A stretch of DNA of 64,000 nucleotides, taken from positions 1 to 64,000 of the forward strand of contig JAZOAH010000010.1 of assembly GCA_045595395.1 (NCBI GenBank), written 5' to 3'. Positions 7,739-17,171 of the stretch are shown in pieces. The stretch comes from CAKSHC01 sp045595395. GTDB taxonomy: Bacteria > Bacillota > Clostridia > Oscillospirales > UMGS1783. The notes beneath the pieces were generated by a model. The model saw nothing but the letters and a program-made list of their open reading frames with translations. It was not told the DNA's origin and ran no database searches. The position numbers and the translations under genes were made by a program. The first letter of the stretch is position 1. Each line of letters starts with the position of its first letter.

Positions 7739-8921
7739 GTTTCTGTATCCCAACGGCGGATCAGAGACCTACATATTCAAACTTGGCGAATATCTGCAAT
7801 CCCAAGGCCATGAGGTCCAGTATTTCGGCATGGAGCATGAAGGCCGTGTTGTAGGGAATCGTGTGAATGCTTATACCTCGGACATGGATTTTCATGGCGG
7901 CTCTAAATTGGCAAAATTAACCTATCCGCTTAAGACGATCTATTCCTCGGAGGCTCGCAAAAAGATTCGCCTGGTGCTGGATGATTTTCAGCCGGATGTT
8001 TGCCATCTTAATAATTTTAATTATCAGTTGACCCCCAGCATCATCCTGGAGATCGTTAAGTGGCGCAAGCAAAATAACAAAACTTGTAAGATCGTGTTCA
8101 CGGCACATGACTATCAGCTTGTCTGCCCCAACCACATGTGCAACAACCCCAACACCAAGGAAAATTGTGAAAAATGCCTGAGCGGTCATTTTATGAATTG
8201 CATAAAGGGCAAATGTATTCACGGCTCAACGGCAAAATCAGCCATCGGCGCCATGGAGGCTTATTTCTGGAAGTGGAAGGGTGTCTACAAGCACATTGAC
8301 ACCATGATCTGCTGCTCGCATTTCATGAAATCCAAGATGGATGCCAATCCCATCTTCGCCAAAAAGACGGTCGCCATGCATAACTTTATTGACAAGCCGT
8401 CCCAAGATCTCGCAACCGAGAAAAAGGATTATGTTTTGTATTTTGGCCGCTTTTCCGAGGAAAAGGGTGTCAAAACGCTGATCAAGGTCTGCAAGCAGCT
8501 GCCGGAGATCCCCTTTATTTTTGCCGGCACCGGCCCGCTGGAAGACCTTTTGACGGATGTGCCGAACATCAAAAATGTCGGCTTCCAAACCGGCGAAGCA
8601 TTGGTAAACCTGATCAGCCAGGCCCGATTAACGGTTTATCCGTCAGAATGGTATGAAAACTGTCCCTTCTCGGTCATGGAGAGTCAGATGTACGGCACAC
8701 CGGTCCTCGGCGCCGACATTGGTGGTATTCCTGAACTGATTAAGGTCGGCCAAACCGGCGACCTGTTCGAGAGCGGCAACGCAGAACAGTTAAAAGACAG
8801 AATTTTGAAGTTATATAAAAGCACGGATGTTACTGAAGGGTATAGTGAAAACTGCAGAAATGTTCAGTTTGATAGCATTCACAACTATATGAAAAAAATA
8901 ATGAAAATATACAGTGAGTAA
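7716..8921 (+). CDS. Glycosyltransferase family 4 with internal cysteine cluster
   Basis: A 401-residue GT-B enzyme. I start it at ATG 7716 (MKILLINKFLYPNGGSE), after CGGAGAAAG and overlapping the upstream gene by 23 bases. A longer open frame upstream has no ribosome binding site. The GT4 signature is FGRFSEEKG and ENCPFSVMES. Residues around 130-165 contain seven cysteines (CPNHMCNN, CEKCLSG, NCIKGKC), a pattern seen in a subset of GT4 enzymes that could bind metal. Base composition becomes AT-rich near its end and remains so to about 19.3 kb. Confidence 0.85.
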   Translation: MKILLINKFLYPNGGSETYIFKLGEYLQSQGHEVQYFGMEHEGRVVGNRVNAYTSDMDFHGGSKLAKLTYPLKTIYSSEARKKIRLVLDDFQPDVCHLNNFNYQLTPSIILEIVKWRKQNNKTCKIVFTAHDYQLVCPNHMCNNPNTKENCEKCLSGHFMNCIKGKCIHGSTAKSAIGAMEAYFWKWKGVYKHIDTMICCSHFMKSKMDANPIFAKKTVAMHNFIDKPSQDLATEKKDYVLYFGRFSEEKGVKTLIKVCKQLPEIPFIFAGTGPLEDLLTDVPNIKNVGFQTGEALVNLISQARLTVYPSEWYENCPFSVMESQMYGTPVLGADIGGIPELIKVGQTGDLFESGNAEQLKDRILKLYKSTDVTEGYSENCRNVQFDSIHNYMKKIMKIYSE

Positions 8922-8935
8922 AAGGAGGGATGACA

Positions 8936-11290
8936 ATGCGTATTGGTGTTTTGACCTTGTTTCATGGCAACCGCAACTGGGGCGGCAATCTGCAGGGATA
9001 CGCGTTGAAATCCTATATAGAAGAGAACTTTCCGAATTGCTCTGCTGATTTGATCCAATATCGTTCTGGTAAAAATGTTATATATAAAAACAAATTGGAA
9101 CAAATGCTCCAGTATGGGCCGATAGAAGCGATAAAAAAAATTTCGCAGCAGTTTTCTAAAAAGAAAACGCCGGGGGACGATCTGTTAAAAGACAGAATCA
9201 AACGCTTTGAAATGTTCCAAAAGAAATATCAAACCAATAAGCACATCTATAAAGATGAGGATTTGCAGGACTTAGCAGAAGAATATGATTGTCTGATCTG
9301 CGGTTCGGATCAGGTGTGGAATCCCAATGTTGCACGTCCGGGGTTTTTCTTAGAGGGAGTGACCGGCACAAAAAAAGTGTCGTATGCGGCCAGCATAGCC
9401 AGAGATAGTCTTTCAAAAAAAGAAGCTGATGCTATCATTTCCTTGATTGAACAGTTTGACTGCATTTCGGTTCGGGAGAAGACGGCGAAAACCATCCTAG
9501 ACGGATATTTGACGGGAAAGAAAGATGTGCAGGAGGTTTTGGATCCTGCACTGATGCTTACAAAAGAGCAGTGGTCACAATACATAGGTGATCAGGAAGA
9601 CAAAACAGAACCATATGCGTTGGCGTTTTTCTTCTCAGACAGCCTGTCCTATCGAAAAAAAATAGAGCAGTATTGTGCGAAACATCACCTGAAATTGGTT
9701 GGTATTCCTCATGCAACCAACTATATTCGAAACGATGAAATAGGGGATTATGAAAAGGCGTACGATGTAGGCCCGATTGAGTTCTTGCGATTGTTTCGTG
9801 AGGCCAGTTGTGTATTTACTGATTCTTTCCATGGTGCGGCCTTTTCTATTTTGTTTGAAAAGCCTTTCTGTGTATTTGAAAGAGATAAAAAATCAAAGAC
9901 ATCTAAAAATTCCCGCCTATATGACTTGTTGTCAAAGTTTCAACTGTCTGAACGCTTGGTCAAATCCCATAAGGATTTCATAGAGGCTTTAGAAGCACCC
10001 ATTGATTATACTGAGGTTTACACCATCCTTGAACGGGAAAGAGCCGTAAGTCATAAGTTTTTGCAAGATGCTTTGGGCTCGGTGATTGAAAAGTCAACCG
10101 CTTCTCCGATTACCGTTGCCGATCTAAAAAAAACGCAATGCTGTGGTTGCGGCTTGTGTGCCAATAGTTGTCCGAAAGGCTGCATTACGATGCGTACAGA
10201 TTCGGAAGGCTTTTTATATCCTATAGTAGACACGGCGATTTGCACATCGTGTGGTTTGTGTGTAAAGCAATGTACAGGAATCACTGCCGATCAAGAAGCA
10301 GGCAAACGCCATGACGCCTATATAGGCTATCATTCGGCAGATCAAGTTCGGGAAGAAAGTTCGTCCGGCGGCATTTTCCACGCTTTAGCTCGGCAAGTCA
10401 TACAAGCTGGAGGTGTCGTCTACGGCGCTGCCTACGATGCCGATTTCTTGATAAAACACACCCGAATATCTGAACTGGAAGCCCTGGCGGATATCATGAA
10501 ATCCAAATATGTCCAAAGTGCATTGACAGATGTGTGGGTGCCGCTATCGGAGGATATGAAAAGCGGCAAAACGGTGCTCTTTTCCGGAACGCCGTGCCAG
10601 GTGGCAGCCATTAGCCGACTGGCAGCCTTAAACAAAGCAAAAAACAATCTGATTCTCGTGGATTTTATCTGTCACGGCACTCCATCACCCGAACTATGGA
10701 AATCTTATTTGGGCTATGTGGCGCAGGGGCAGGCGGTTAAATCCGTAAATTTCCGTGATAAAAAACAAACCGGATGGCACGATTATGCTATGCATATTGT
10801 TTATGGTGAAAACCGTCAATTTAGGGAGAGTCACGAAATCAATGCCTATATGCGCACCTTCTTATCCGATCGAAATATTCGCCCTGCTTGCTATCACTGT
10901 CGTTTTAAGGGGGAGGGATACTGTTCGGATATCACATTGGCGGATGCTTGGAAAATAGAAAAAGAATATGCACCTTGGGCCGATGACAAAGGCACGTCGC
11001 TTTTCATTGTTCGAAGTGAAAAGGGTCAGCAATTATTGGACGCTTGTCAAGATCAGTTGAATGTGCGCCCGTCCGACTATGAATGCTGGACAACAATGAA
11101 TCCGTCACTTGTGCAACAGACCTCAGTAGGGAATGGCAGAAAAGCAATGTTTGATGATTTTTCCTTGTTATCAAATCAGGAGTTTTGGGAGAAATATCGT
11201 CGTGTTCCGGTTAAAAAAGCCATTCGCTATTGCATAAAAAAACTAGTTAAGGCTCTTAAATTGGGAAGGGCATTAAGAAGGAAATTATAA
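8936..11290 (+). CDS. Polysaccharide pyruvyltransferase fused to FrhB-like iron-sulfur domain
   Basis: A 784-residue fusion. Residues 1 to about 385 are a polysaccharide pyruvyltransferase domain (starting MRIGVLTLFHGNRNWGGNLQ; CGSDQVWNP; CVFTDSFHGAAFSI), which adds ketal pyruvate from phosphoenolpyruvate to sugars. From about residue 395 there are two [4Fe-4S] motifs (CCGCGLCANSCPKG and CTSCGLCVKQC). A coenzyme F420 hydrogenase beta-subunit-like domain with SSSGGIF and FSGTPCQVAAI follows. I use the second ATG because the AAAGGAGGG touches the first. FrhB-like proteins are flavoproteins in known cases. Their role in polysaccharide operons is unknown to me. Composition is AT-rich. Confidence 0.88.
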   Translation: MRIGVLTLFHGNRNWGGNLQGYALKSYIEENFPNCSADLIQYRSGKNVIYKNKLEQMLQYGPIEAIKKISQQFSKKKTPGDDLLKDRIKRFEMFQKKYQTNKHIYKDEDLQDLAEEYDCLICGSDQVWNPNVARPGFFLEGVTGTKKVSYAASIARDSLSKKEADAIISLIEQFDCISVREKTAKTILDGYLTGKKDVQEVLDPALMLTKEQWSQYIGDQEDKTEPYALAFFFSDSLSYRKKIEQYCAKHHLKLVGIPHATNYIRNDEIGDYEKAYDVGPIEFLRLFREASCVFTDSFHGAAFSILFEKPFCVFERDKKSKTSKNSRLYDLLSKFQLSERLVKSHKDFIEALEAPIDYTEVYTILERERAVSHKFLQDALGSVIEKSTASPITVADLKKTQCCGCGLCANSCPKGCITMRTDSEGFLYPIVDTAICTSCGLCVKQCTGITADQEAGKRHDAYIGYHSADQVREESSSGGIFHALARQVIQAGGVVYGAAYDADFLIKHTRISELEALADIMKSKYVQSALTDVWVPLSEDMKSGKTVLFSGTPCQVAAISRLAALNKAKNNLILVDFICHGTPSPELWKSYLGYVAQGQAVKSVNFRDKKQTGWHDYAMHIVYGENRQFRESHEINAYMRTFLSDRNIRPACYHCRFKGEGYCSDITLADAWKIEKEYAPWADDKGTSLFIVRSEKGQQLLDACQDQLNVRPSDYECWTTMNPSLVQQTSVGNGRKAMFDDFSLLSNQEFWEKYRRVPVKKAIRYCIKKLVKALKLGRALRRKL

Positions 11291-11304
11291 GGAGAAAACC
11301 GACA

Positions 11305-12480
11305 ATGGCTGAAAAAAAATTAAACGGAACGGTAATCGTTACCTATCGCTGCAATGCGCGCTGTTCCATGTGTAATCGATATAAGGCACCGTCGAAGCCG
11401 GATGAGGAAATTTCGATTGAAACCATTCGCAAGTTGCCTCAAATGTATTTTACCAACATCACCGGTGGCGAGCCTTTTATTCGGGAAGACCTGAAGGATA
11501 TCGTACGGGAACTGTATAAAAAGAGCGATCGTATCGTCATTTCCACCAACGGCTTCTTTACCGACCGCATTGTCGATCTGTGCAAAGAGTTTCCGCAGGT
11601 CGGCATCCGTATCTCCATTGAGGGCTTAGAGCAGACCAATAATGAGATCCGCGGCCTTGATGATGGCTTTAACCGTGGTTATACCACCCTCAAAACCTTG
11701 GTCGATATGGGCATGAAAGATGTCGGCTTCGGCATGACGGTGCAGGATAAAAATGCGCCTGACCTTGTGCCGCTGTACGAACTGTCCAATGAACTGAACA
11801 TGGAATTTGCCACAGCATCGCTTCATAACAGTTTTTACTTTGTAGAGGCTAAGAATATTATCCGGGATCGACTGATGGTTGCGCAGAATTTTGAAGACCT
11901 GATCAATCGTCTGTTGGCATCCAACAGCCCGAAAAAATGGTTCCGTGCCTATTTCAATCACGGTCTGATCAACTACATATTCGGCCAAAAGCGGTTGCTT
12001 CCCTGCGACATGAGTTTTGACACCTTCTTTATTGATCCTTACGGAGACGTTATGCCTTGTAACGGCACCAAGGACAAGGAAACGATGGGCAACCTCAACA
12101 ATCAGACCTGGGATGAGCTTTGGAACAGCGAGCAGGCACAAGCCGTGCGCCAAAAGGTGCGTTGCTGTGACCGTGACTGCTGGATGATCGGTTCGGTATC
12201 GCCGGCTATGCACAAATATATCTGGGTTCCCTTCTTCTGGGTGCTCAAGCATAAGTTCCTCTTCTTCTTCAAAAAGAAGAAATATTCGATGTATGAAAAC
12301 AAGATTGTCCGCGATTATCGGGACGGTAAGGTTTCCAAAGAGGAGCTGGATGCCTGTTCCACCTGCGACATGTGTGCCGCTGTTAATGATGGCCTGAGTC
12401 GGGCAAGCAAGGAACAGCTGCTTGATAAAACCGGTGAAGAAATTGTTGATGCGGATATCGCAGCACAAATGAAGAAATAA
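11305..12480 (+). CDS. Radical SAM protein with SPASM-like C-terminus
   Basis: A 391-residue radical SAM enzyme. C16, C20 and C23 form the CxxxCxxC cluster (CNARCSMC), followed by NITGGEPFIRED. The C-terminal part has CDMSFDTFFIDPYGDVMPC, MGNLNNQTWDELWNS and several cysteines (CCDRDC, CSTCDMC) typical of SPASM/twitch auxiliary clusters. Within a polysaccharide operon it may carry out sugar dehydration, epimerisation or other radical modification, but the substrate is not evident. A stretch of lysines near residues 320-330 after an aromatic helix could associate with the membrane. Confidence 0.88.
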   Translation: MAEKKLNGTVIVTYRCNARCSMCNRYKAPSKPDEEISIETIRKLPQMYFTNITGGEPFIREDLKDIVRELYKKSDRIVISTNGFFTDRIVDLCKEFPQVGIRISIEGLEQTNNEIRGLDDGFNRGYTTLKTLVDMGMKDVGFGMTVQDKNAPDLVPLYELSNELNMEFATASLHNSFYFVEAKNIIRDRLMVAQNFEDLINRLLASNSPKKWFRAYFNHGLINYIFGQKRLLPCDMSFDTFFIDPYGDVMPCNGTKDKETMGNLNNQTWDELWNSEQAQAVRQKVRCCDRDCWMIGSVSPAMHKYIWVPFFWVLKHKFLFFFKKKKYSMYENKIVRDYRDGKVSKEELDACSTCDMCAAVNDGLSRASKEQLLDKTGEEIVDADIAAQMKK

Positions 12481-12493
12481 GAGGACGTTCTAC

Positions 12494-13636
12494 ATGAAAC
12501 GTGCATTGATCGTAGCGGCAACCGGCGGGTTTCTTCGGGGCTTTTTGACCCATGATATGGAGATCTTGCAGTCGATGGGCTATGAGGTCCATTGTGCGGC
12601 CAACGGCAGTTCGGTGTCAACCTTTGTCCCGTCCGAGTTTTTTACTGCAATGGGGGTTGTGTTTCATCAGATTGATTTTTCCTCCACTTCACCACTGAGC
12701 AAGCAAAGCATAAAGGCGTTTAAACAGTATAGAAAACTGTTTAAAGAATATCGGTTTGATTTTGTGCATGTGCACACGCCCATTCCCGGCGCTATTGTGC
12801 GCGTGGCCAACATGTTTGACCGAAAAAAAGGCTGCAAGGTGGTATACACCACCCATGGGCTGACATTCCCTAAGGGCTCGTCCTTCAAAACAAAATTGAT
12901 CTACGGTGGTATTGAGTGGATGTGCGCATGGTTGAGTGATGGTATTGTTACGATCAACCGAGAAGACTATGCCCAGATGCAGAAGATGCCCTGTAAGAAT
13001 GTGTATCACATCAATGGCGTCGGCGTGGACACGACAAGGTATCATGCCTGCTCGATCGATCGGAACGAGTATCGGGAATCGTTGGGTCTGCAAAACGAAG
13101 ATATAGCCGTATTACAGGTTGGCGAGTTGTCTGTACGCAAAAATCATAAGGTTATCATCGATGCCCTTTCCTTGCTGGATCGGGAGCGGTACGTTTTTCT
13201 TATTTGCGGTAAGACCATGAGCCATTTGGGCACCTATGATTTTTTGCAGCAATATGCCAAAGAAAAAGGTGTCAGAGTTCAATTTCTGGGCTTTCGCACC
13301 GATATCCCGGAACTGAATCGGTGCGCCGATATTGCGGTGTTGCCTTCTTTGCGAGAGGGACTGGGTCTGGCAGGAATTGAGGCGTTAGCCTCTGGTGTTC
13401 CGGTTGTCGGTAGCGCCGTGCAGGGGATATGCGATTATGTGGTGGATGGTGTGACAGGATATCTGTGTGCGCCTACCGACGCAAAAGCCTTTGCCGAAAA
13501 GATAACAACACTCAGCGATGCGCCGCATCGGGCGGCTATGCGGGAAGCCTGCGTAGAGAAGGCGGAGGAGTTTTCCATAGAAGTTTCTTACCGCCAAATG
13601 GAAGAAATTTATAGACAGTTATTGGGTACGAAGTAA
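12494..13636 (+). CDS. Glycosyltransferase family 4 (EpsD-like)
   Basis: A 380-residue GT-B enzyme with an N-terminus like EpsD/CapM-type transferases (ATGGFLRGFLTHDMEIL) and a GT4 C-terminal motif PSLREGLGLAGIEALASG that positions the nucleotide sugar. It follows the radical SAM gene by 13 bases with GAGGACG as a weak ribosome binding site. EpsD-like enzymes usually transfer hexose or N-acetylhexosamine units; the donor cannot be decided here. Confidence 0.86.
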   Translation: MKRALIVAATGGFLRGFLTHDMEILQSMGYEVHCAANGSSVSTFVPSEFFTAMGVVFHQIDFSSTSPLSKQSIKAFKQYRKLFKEYRFDFVHVHTPIPGAIVRVANMFDRKKGCKVVYTTHGLTFPKGSSFKTKLIYGGIEWMCAWLSDGIVTINREDYAQMQKMPCKNVYHINGVGVDTTRYHACSIDRNEYRESLGLQNEDIAVLQVGELSVRKNHKVIIDALSLLDRERYVFLICGKTMSHLGTYDFLQQYAKEKGVRVQFLGFRTDIPELNRCADIAVLPSLREGLGLAGIEALASGVPVVGSAVQGICDYVVDGVTGYLCAPTDAKAFAEKITTLSDAPHRAAMREACVEKAEEFSIEVSYRQMEEIYRQLLGTK

Positions 13637-13651
13637 ACGGAGAATAGGGTA

Positions 13652-14818
13652 ATGATTGGAATCTGCATAAAATATTTCCACGAGAATTACGGCGGCATGC
13701 TGCAAGCCTTTGCCACAATAAAAATGTTGGAATCTCGTGAATTGGACTATGAGTTGATTCGATACAAAAAGAAATTAACGGTGGCCGAAAAGGTTCGATC
13801 CTTGCCTCGTCTTCTCAATGTTGTCCTTTTGAATGATAAATATGAGGCATTTCTTAAAAAATTAGGCAAGAAAAAACATCCCGAATATGCCAAAAATGAA
13901 AAAATGCGACAGGAATCTTTTGCATCATTTCGTGATCGCATGTTTACCAAACTGTCGCCGGAGTTTTGCGGGTATCAATCCTTGTGTGAAGGCGCCAAAC
14001 GCTATCGTGCGGTGGTATCCGGCAGCGATCAGCTCTGGTCTCCAGCCGGATTGCCCACGAATTTTTACAATCTTATGTTTGTGCCGGACGATATCCGGAA
14101 AATCTCTTATGCATCCAGTTTTGGCGTTGCCCGGATTCCTTGGTATCAGAAAAGACGTACGGCTGCTTTTCTCAAACGGCTGGATTGCATCAGCATGAGA
14201 GAAAATCGAGGCAGCGAGATTGTGAAGGAATTGACCGGCTTGGATGTGCCCACAATTCTGGATCCGGTGTTTTATTTTAATAAAGAGCAGTGGGAAGAAT
14301 ATATCCCGGCAAAACGGGAGCTGGAGCAGGACTATATCTTTGCCTATTTCCTCGGCTCCAATCCCGAATATCGTAAGCAGGTAGAAAGACTTGCCAAAGA
14401 GACCGGGCTTAAGATCGTTGCCCTTCGGCATCTGGATCAGTATGTGGAAGAGGATGAGAATTTCGGCGATTTTGCACCCTATGACGTGGCACCGGATCAA
14501 TTTTTGAATCTGCTGCGCGGCGCATCCTATGTCTGCACCGACTCCTTTCACGGTACTTGTTTTTCGGTGATCCATCAGAAAAAGTTCATGATATTTAATC
14601 GTTATACAGAAGGAGGAATGGCCTCCAAAAATTCCCGCATTGACTCGCTGTGCGAAAATCTCGGTATCGGCAGTCGGCGATTTGACGGGGATGTATGCCG
14701 TATCTTTGATGAGATCCATTATCCGCAGGTAGAAGAACGGCTGTGTGCCATGCAGGCAAAAACCATGCAGTATATCGATATGGCATTCGGCAAAGAAAGG
14801 GAACAGATAAATGGGTAA
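13652..14818 (+). CDS. Polysaccharide pyruvyltransferase
   Basis: A stand-alone pyruvyltransferase of 388 residues, the same family as the N-terminal half of the earlier fusion. Shared landmarks are YHENYGGMLQAFA-like start (KYFHENYGGMLQAFA), VVSGSDQLWSPAG, DPVFYFNKEQWEEY and YVCTDSFHGTCFSV. It is expected to ketalise a sugar hydroxyl pair with pyruvate from phosphoenolpyruvate, making the polymer acidic. It overlaps the next glycosyltransferase by eight bases. A second pyruvyltransferase in one operon suggests two different pyruvylated positions, or that one copy has diverged in function. Confidence 0.9.
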   Translation: MIGICIKYFHENYGGMLQAFATIKMLESRELDYELIRYKKKLTVAEKVRSLPRLLNVVLLNDKYEAFLKKLGKKKHPEYAKNEKMRQESFASFRDRMFTKLSPEFCGYQSLCEGAKRYRAVVSGSDQLWSPAGLPTNFYNLMFVPDDIRKISYASSFGVARIPWYQKRRTAAFLKRLDCISMRENRGSEIVKELTGLDVPTILDPVFYFNKEQWEEYIPAKRELEQDYIFAYFLGSNPEYRKQVERLAKETGLKIVALRHLDQYVEEDENFGDFAPYDVAPDQFLNLLRGASYVCTDSFHGTCFSVIHQKKFMIFNRYTEGGMASKNSRIDSLCENLGIGSRRFDGDVCRIFDEIHYPQVEERLCAMQAKTMQYIDMAFGKEREQING

Positions 14819-15938
14819 GCGTATTCTGGTGACCGCGCCGCTTGGTGTCGGTGGCATTTCCAGTATGATCACTAACGTCCAGAAGAATCTGGATCGTGAT
14901 CAGCTCAATTTCGATTATTTGGTTTTGCATGATCGGCATGAGGATCTGGAAGATATTGTGACCGAGATGGGCTCTCGCAAGATCGTTGCTTCAGCTGATG
15001 ATGAACCCAATAAACTGTTGCGTTTGTTTAAGCGTTGGCATCGATTATATCGGGTTTTTAAGGATAATCGTATTCAAATCTTGCATCTCAACGGCGGCCC
15101 GGCTTCGGATATGACCATGGTGTTTTTGGCTAAATTGGCTGGAGTTAAGCATGTAACTTTTCATACTCATAATGCGTCAAAGAGTGTATATCGAAACAAG
15201 TCTTCGATTTTACTTTCCATACTATTTAAGCCGCTGATGCCGCTTTTGATAGATGATTTTTGGGCTTGCTCTTCGTTGGCGGCCGAGTTTTCTTTTCCGA
15301 AAAAAATCAGTACAAGGAAGAAATACACATTTATACCAAACGGTATTGATCTGGAACGGTTTTCGTTTCGGCCGCAAGTGAGGGAAGCGATCCGAAAGAC
15401 GCTGGGGATAGCAGACAATTTTGTGGTAGGACATGCCGGTCGGTTTAACAAACAAAAGAATCACATTTATTTAATAGATACTTTTCATGAATTAAAAAAG
15501 GTATGCCCGGATGCTGTTTTGCTACTTTTTGGAACAGGTGAACTCATGGAATCGGTACAGGCTCACGTGGAGAAATTGGGCTTAACGGAGAGCGTTCGAT
15601 TCATGGGGGCTACCGATCGCTTGGAAGATATGTATCAGGCTATGGATGTGTTCGTTATGCCGTCATTGGGAGAGGGATTGCCCGTGGCCGGCGTGGAGGC
15701 TCAGGCGAGTGGATTGCCGACGATTCTTTCGGATACCATTACCCGGGAGGTTGGTATAACCGATTGCGCCAAGTACTTGCCCTTATCACAGGACAAGGGG
15801 CAATGGGTGGATACCATTCTATCCTATCGTGGATTTGCTCGGCGCTCTCATTGCGAAGAGTTGCGTGAAGCCGGATTTGATGAAAAAGAAGTGGCCAAGT
15901 ATTTTCAGAAGTATTATCTTGAATTAGATGTTGAGTAA
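14811..15938 (+). CDS. Glycosyltransferase family 4 (EpsF-like)
   Basis: A 375-residue GT-B enzyme. The N-terminus (APLGVGGISSMITNVQK) and the GT4 motif PSLGEGLPVAGVEAQASG resemble EpsF-type transferases of exopolysaccharide operons. VGHAGRFNKQKNH marks the second Rossmann domain. The start overlaps the upstream pyruvyltransferase, so the two are translated together. Confidence 0.87.
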   Translation: MGKRILVTAPLGVGGISSMITNVQKNLDRDQLNFDYLVLHDRHEDLEDIVTEMGSRKIVASADDEPNKLLRLFKRWHRLYRVFKDNRIQILHLNGGPASDMTMVFLAKLAGVKHVTFHTHNASKSVYRNKSSILLSILFKPLMPLLIDDFWACSSLAAEFSFPKKISTRKKYTFIPNGIDLERFSFRPQVREAIRKTLGIADNFVVGHAGRFNKQKNHIYLIDTFHELKKVCPDAVLLLFGTGELMESVQAHVEKLGLTESVRFMGATDRLEDMYQAMDVFVMPSLGEGLPVAGVEAQASGLPTILSDTITREVGITDCAKYLPLSQDKGQWVDTILSYRGFARRSHCEELREAGFDEKEVAKYFQKYYLELDVE

Positions 15939-15953
15939 CGAAAGGGGAAGCGA

Positions 15954-17156
15954 ATGATCGCTGTCAATAACAAGGTTGATTGTTGCGGATGCACCGCTTG
16001 CTTTAGCGTATGTCCAAAATCAGCGATAACCATGCAGCCGGACGAGGAAGGATTTTTATACCCTGTCGTGAATGCGGCAGATTGTATTGAGTGTGGCTTA
16101 TGTGAAAAAGTCTGTCCAATCATACATAACCAAAAGACGGAAGAAGAAACAGTCGGTTATATCATACGTAATCAGGACGCACAAATTGTTTTTGAAAGTA
16201 CTTCGGGCGGCGCCTTTACTGTATTGGCTGAGTATGTGTTGCAAAAGGATGGTGTTGTATATGGCGCCGGCTACGATGATTCTATGCTGGTTATCTGTAA
16301 AAAAGCGTCCACAGCCGCCCAACTGTTTGAAATGCGCGGCTCTAAGTTTGTGCAGTCAACACTCGGTGATACCTTTGTAGAGATCAAGCAGGAACTCAAT
16401 AACGGAACATATGTGCTGTTTTCGGGCACACCCTGCCAGATTGCCGGATTGCTTGGTTTTTTGGGAGAAAAGCCGAATAATCTGCTTTGCGTCGATTTTG
16501 TTTGTCGGGGTGTTCCTTCACCTAAACTTTGGAAAAATTATGTGGCATATATGGAACAACGGTTTGACTCTAAAATGATTGGTGCTCGCTTTAAGCATAA
16601 AACCTACGGGTATCATACCACAACCATGAAAATTGATTTTGAGAACGGCAAGACTTATTATGGTTCCGGTCGGGTTGACCCTTATATGCGGGCGTTTGTT
16701 AAGGAAATGGCATCCAGGCCGTCTTGTTCTGATTGTGCATTCAAAAGCGTAGAGCGCCCGAGTGACATCACTATTTTTGATTGCTACGAATATACAAAAC
16801 TCACCGGAAAGATTGATGATGATCGGGGCTATACCTCGATATTGGTCCACAGCCAACACGGAAAAGAAATTTTTGAACAAATTAAGCCGAAGATCTTGTG
16901 GTCTGCGCAGAATGTGGAACAGCTGGTGGAATGCAATGGTATTATGGTTCGTCACAGTGCCAAACCGCATGATAAAAGAGATGAATTTTATCAATTAGCG
17001 GCAACCATGCCGATCGATAAGGCTATGGCACGCATCAATCCGATTACCATGAAGGATCACGCCATTGAAAAGGCAAAACGGTTTTTGTTTACGACGGGTA
17101 CGATCAAATATATAAGAAAGCTGAAAAAGAAACATACGATTACCGTTACAAAATGA
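15954..17156 (+). CDS. FrhB-like iron-sulfur flavoprotein, stand-alone
   Basis: A 400-residue relative of the C-terminal half of the earlier fusion. Two ferredoxin-type clusters come first: CCGCTACFSVCPKS at about residues 10-23 and CIECGLCEKVCP at about 43-54. Then comes the F420-hydrogenase beta-subunit-like domain (STSGGAFTVL, FSGTPCQIAGL, CVDFVCRGVPSPKLW). It presumably passes electrons to or from a flavin. Because the homologous module is fused to a pyruvyltransferase elsewhere in this operon, it may work with the free pyruvyltransferase two genes upstream. That is inference. Confidence 0.87.
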   Translation: MIAVNNKVDCCGCTACFSVCPKSAITMQPDEEGFLYPVVNAADCIECGLCEKVCPIIHNQKTEEETVGYIIRNQDAQIVFESTSGGAFTVLAEYVLQKDGVVYGAGYDDSMLVICKKASTAAQLFEMRGSKFVQSTLGDTFVEIKQELNNGTYVLFSGTPCQIAGLLGFLGEKPNNLLCVDFVCRGVPSPKLWKNYVAYMEQRFDSKMIGARFKHKTYGYHTTTMKIDFENGKTYYGSGRVDPYMRAFVKEMASRPSCSDCAFKSVERPSDITIFDCYEYTKLTGKIDDDRGYTSILVHSQHGKEIFEQIKPKILWSAQNVEQLVECNGIMVRHSAKPHDKRDEFYQLAATMPIDKAMARINPITMKDHAIEKAKRFLFTTGTIKYIRKLKKKHTITVTK

Positions 17157-17171
17157 GAGGGATCAACAGGA

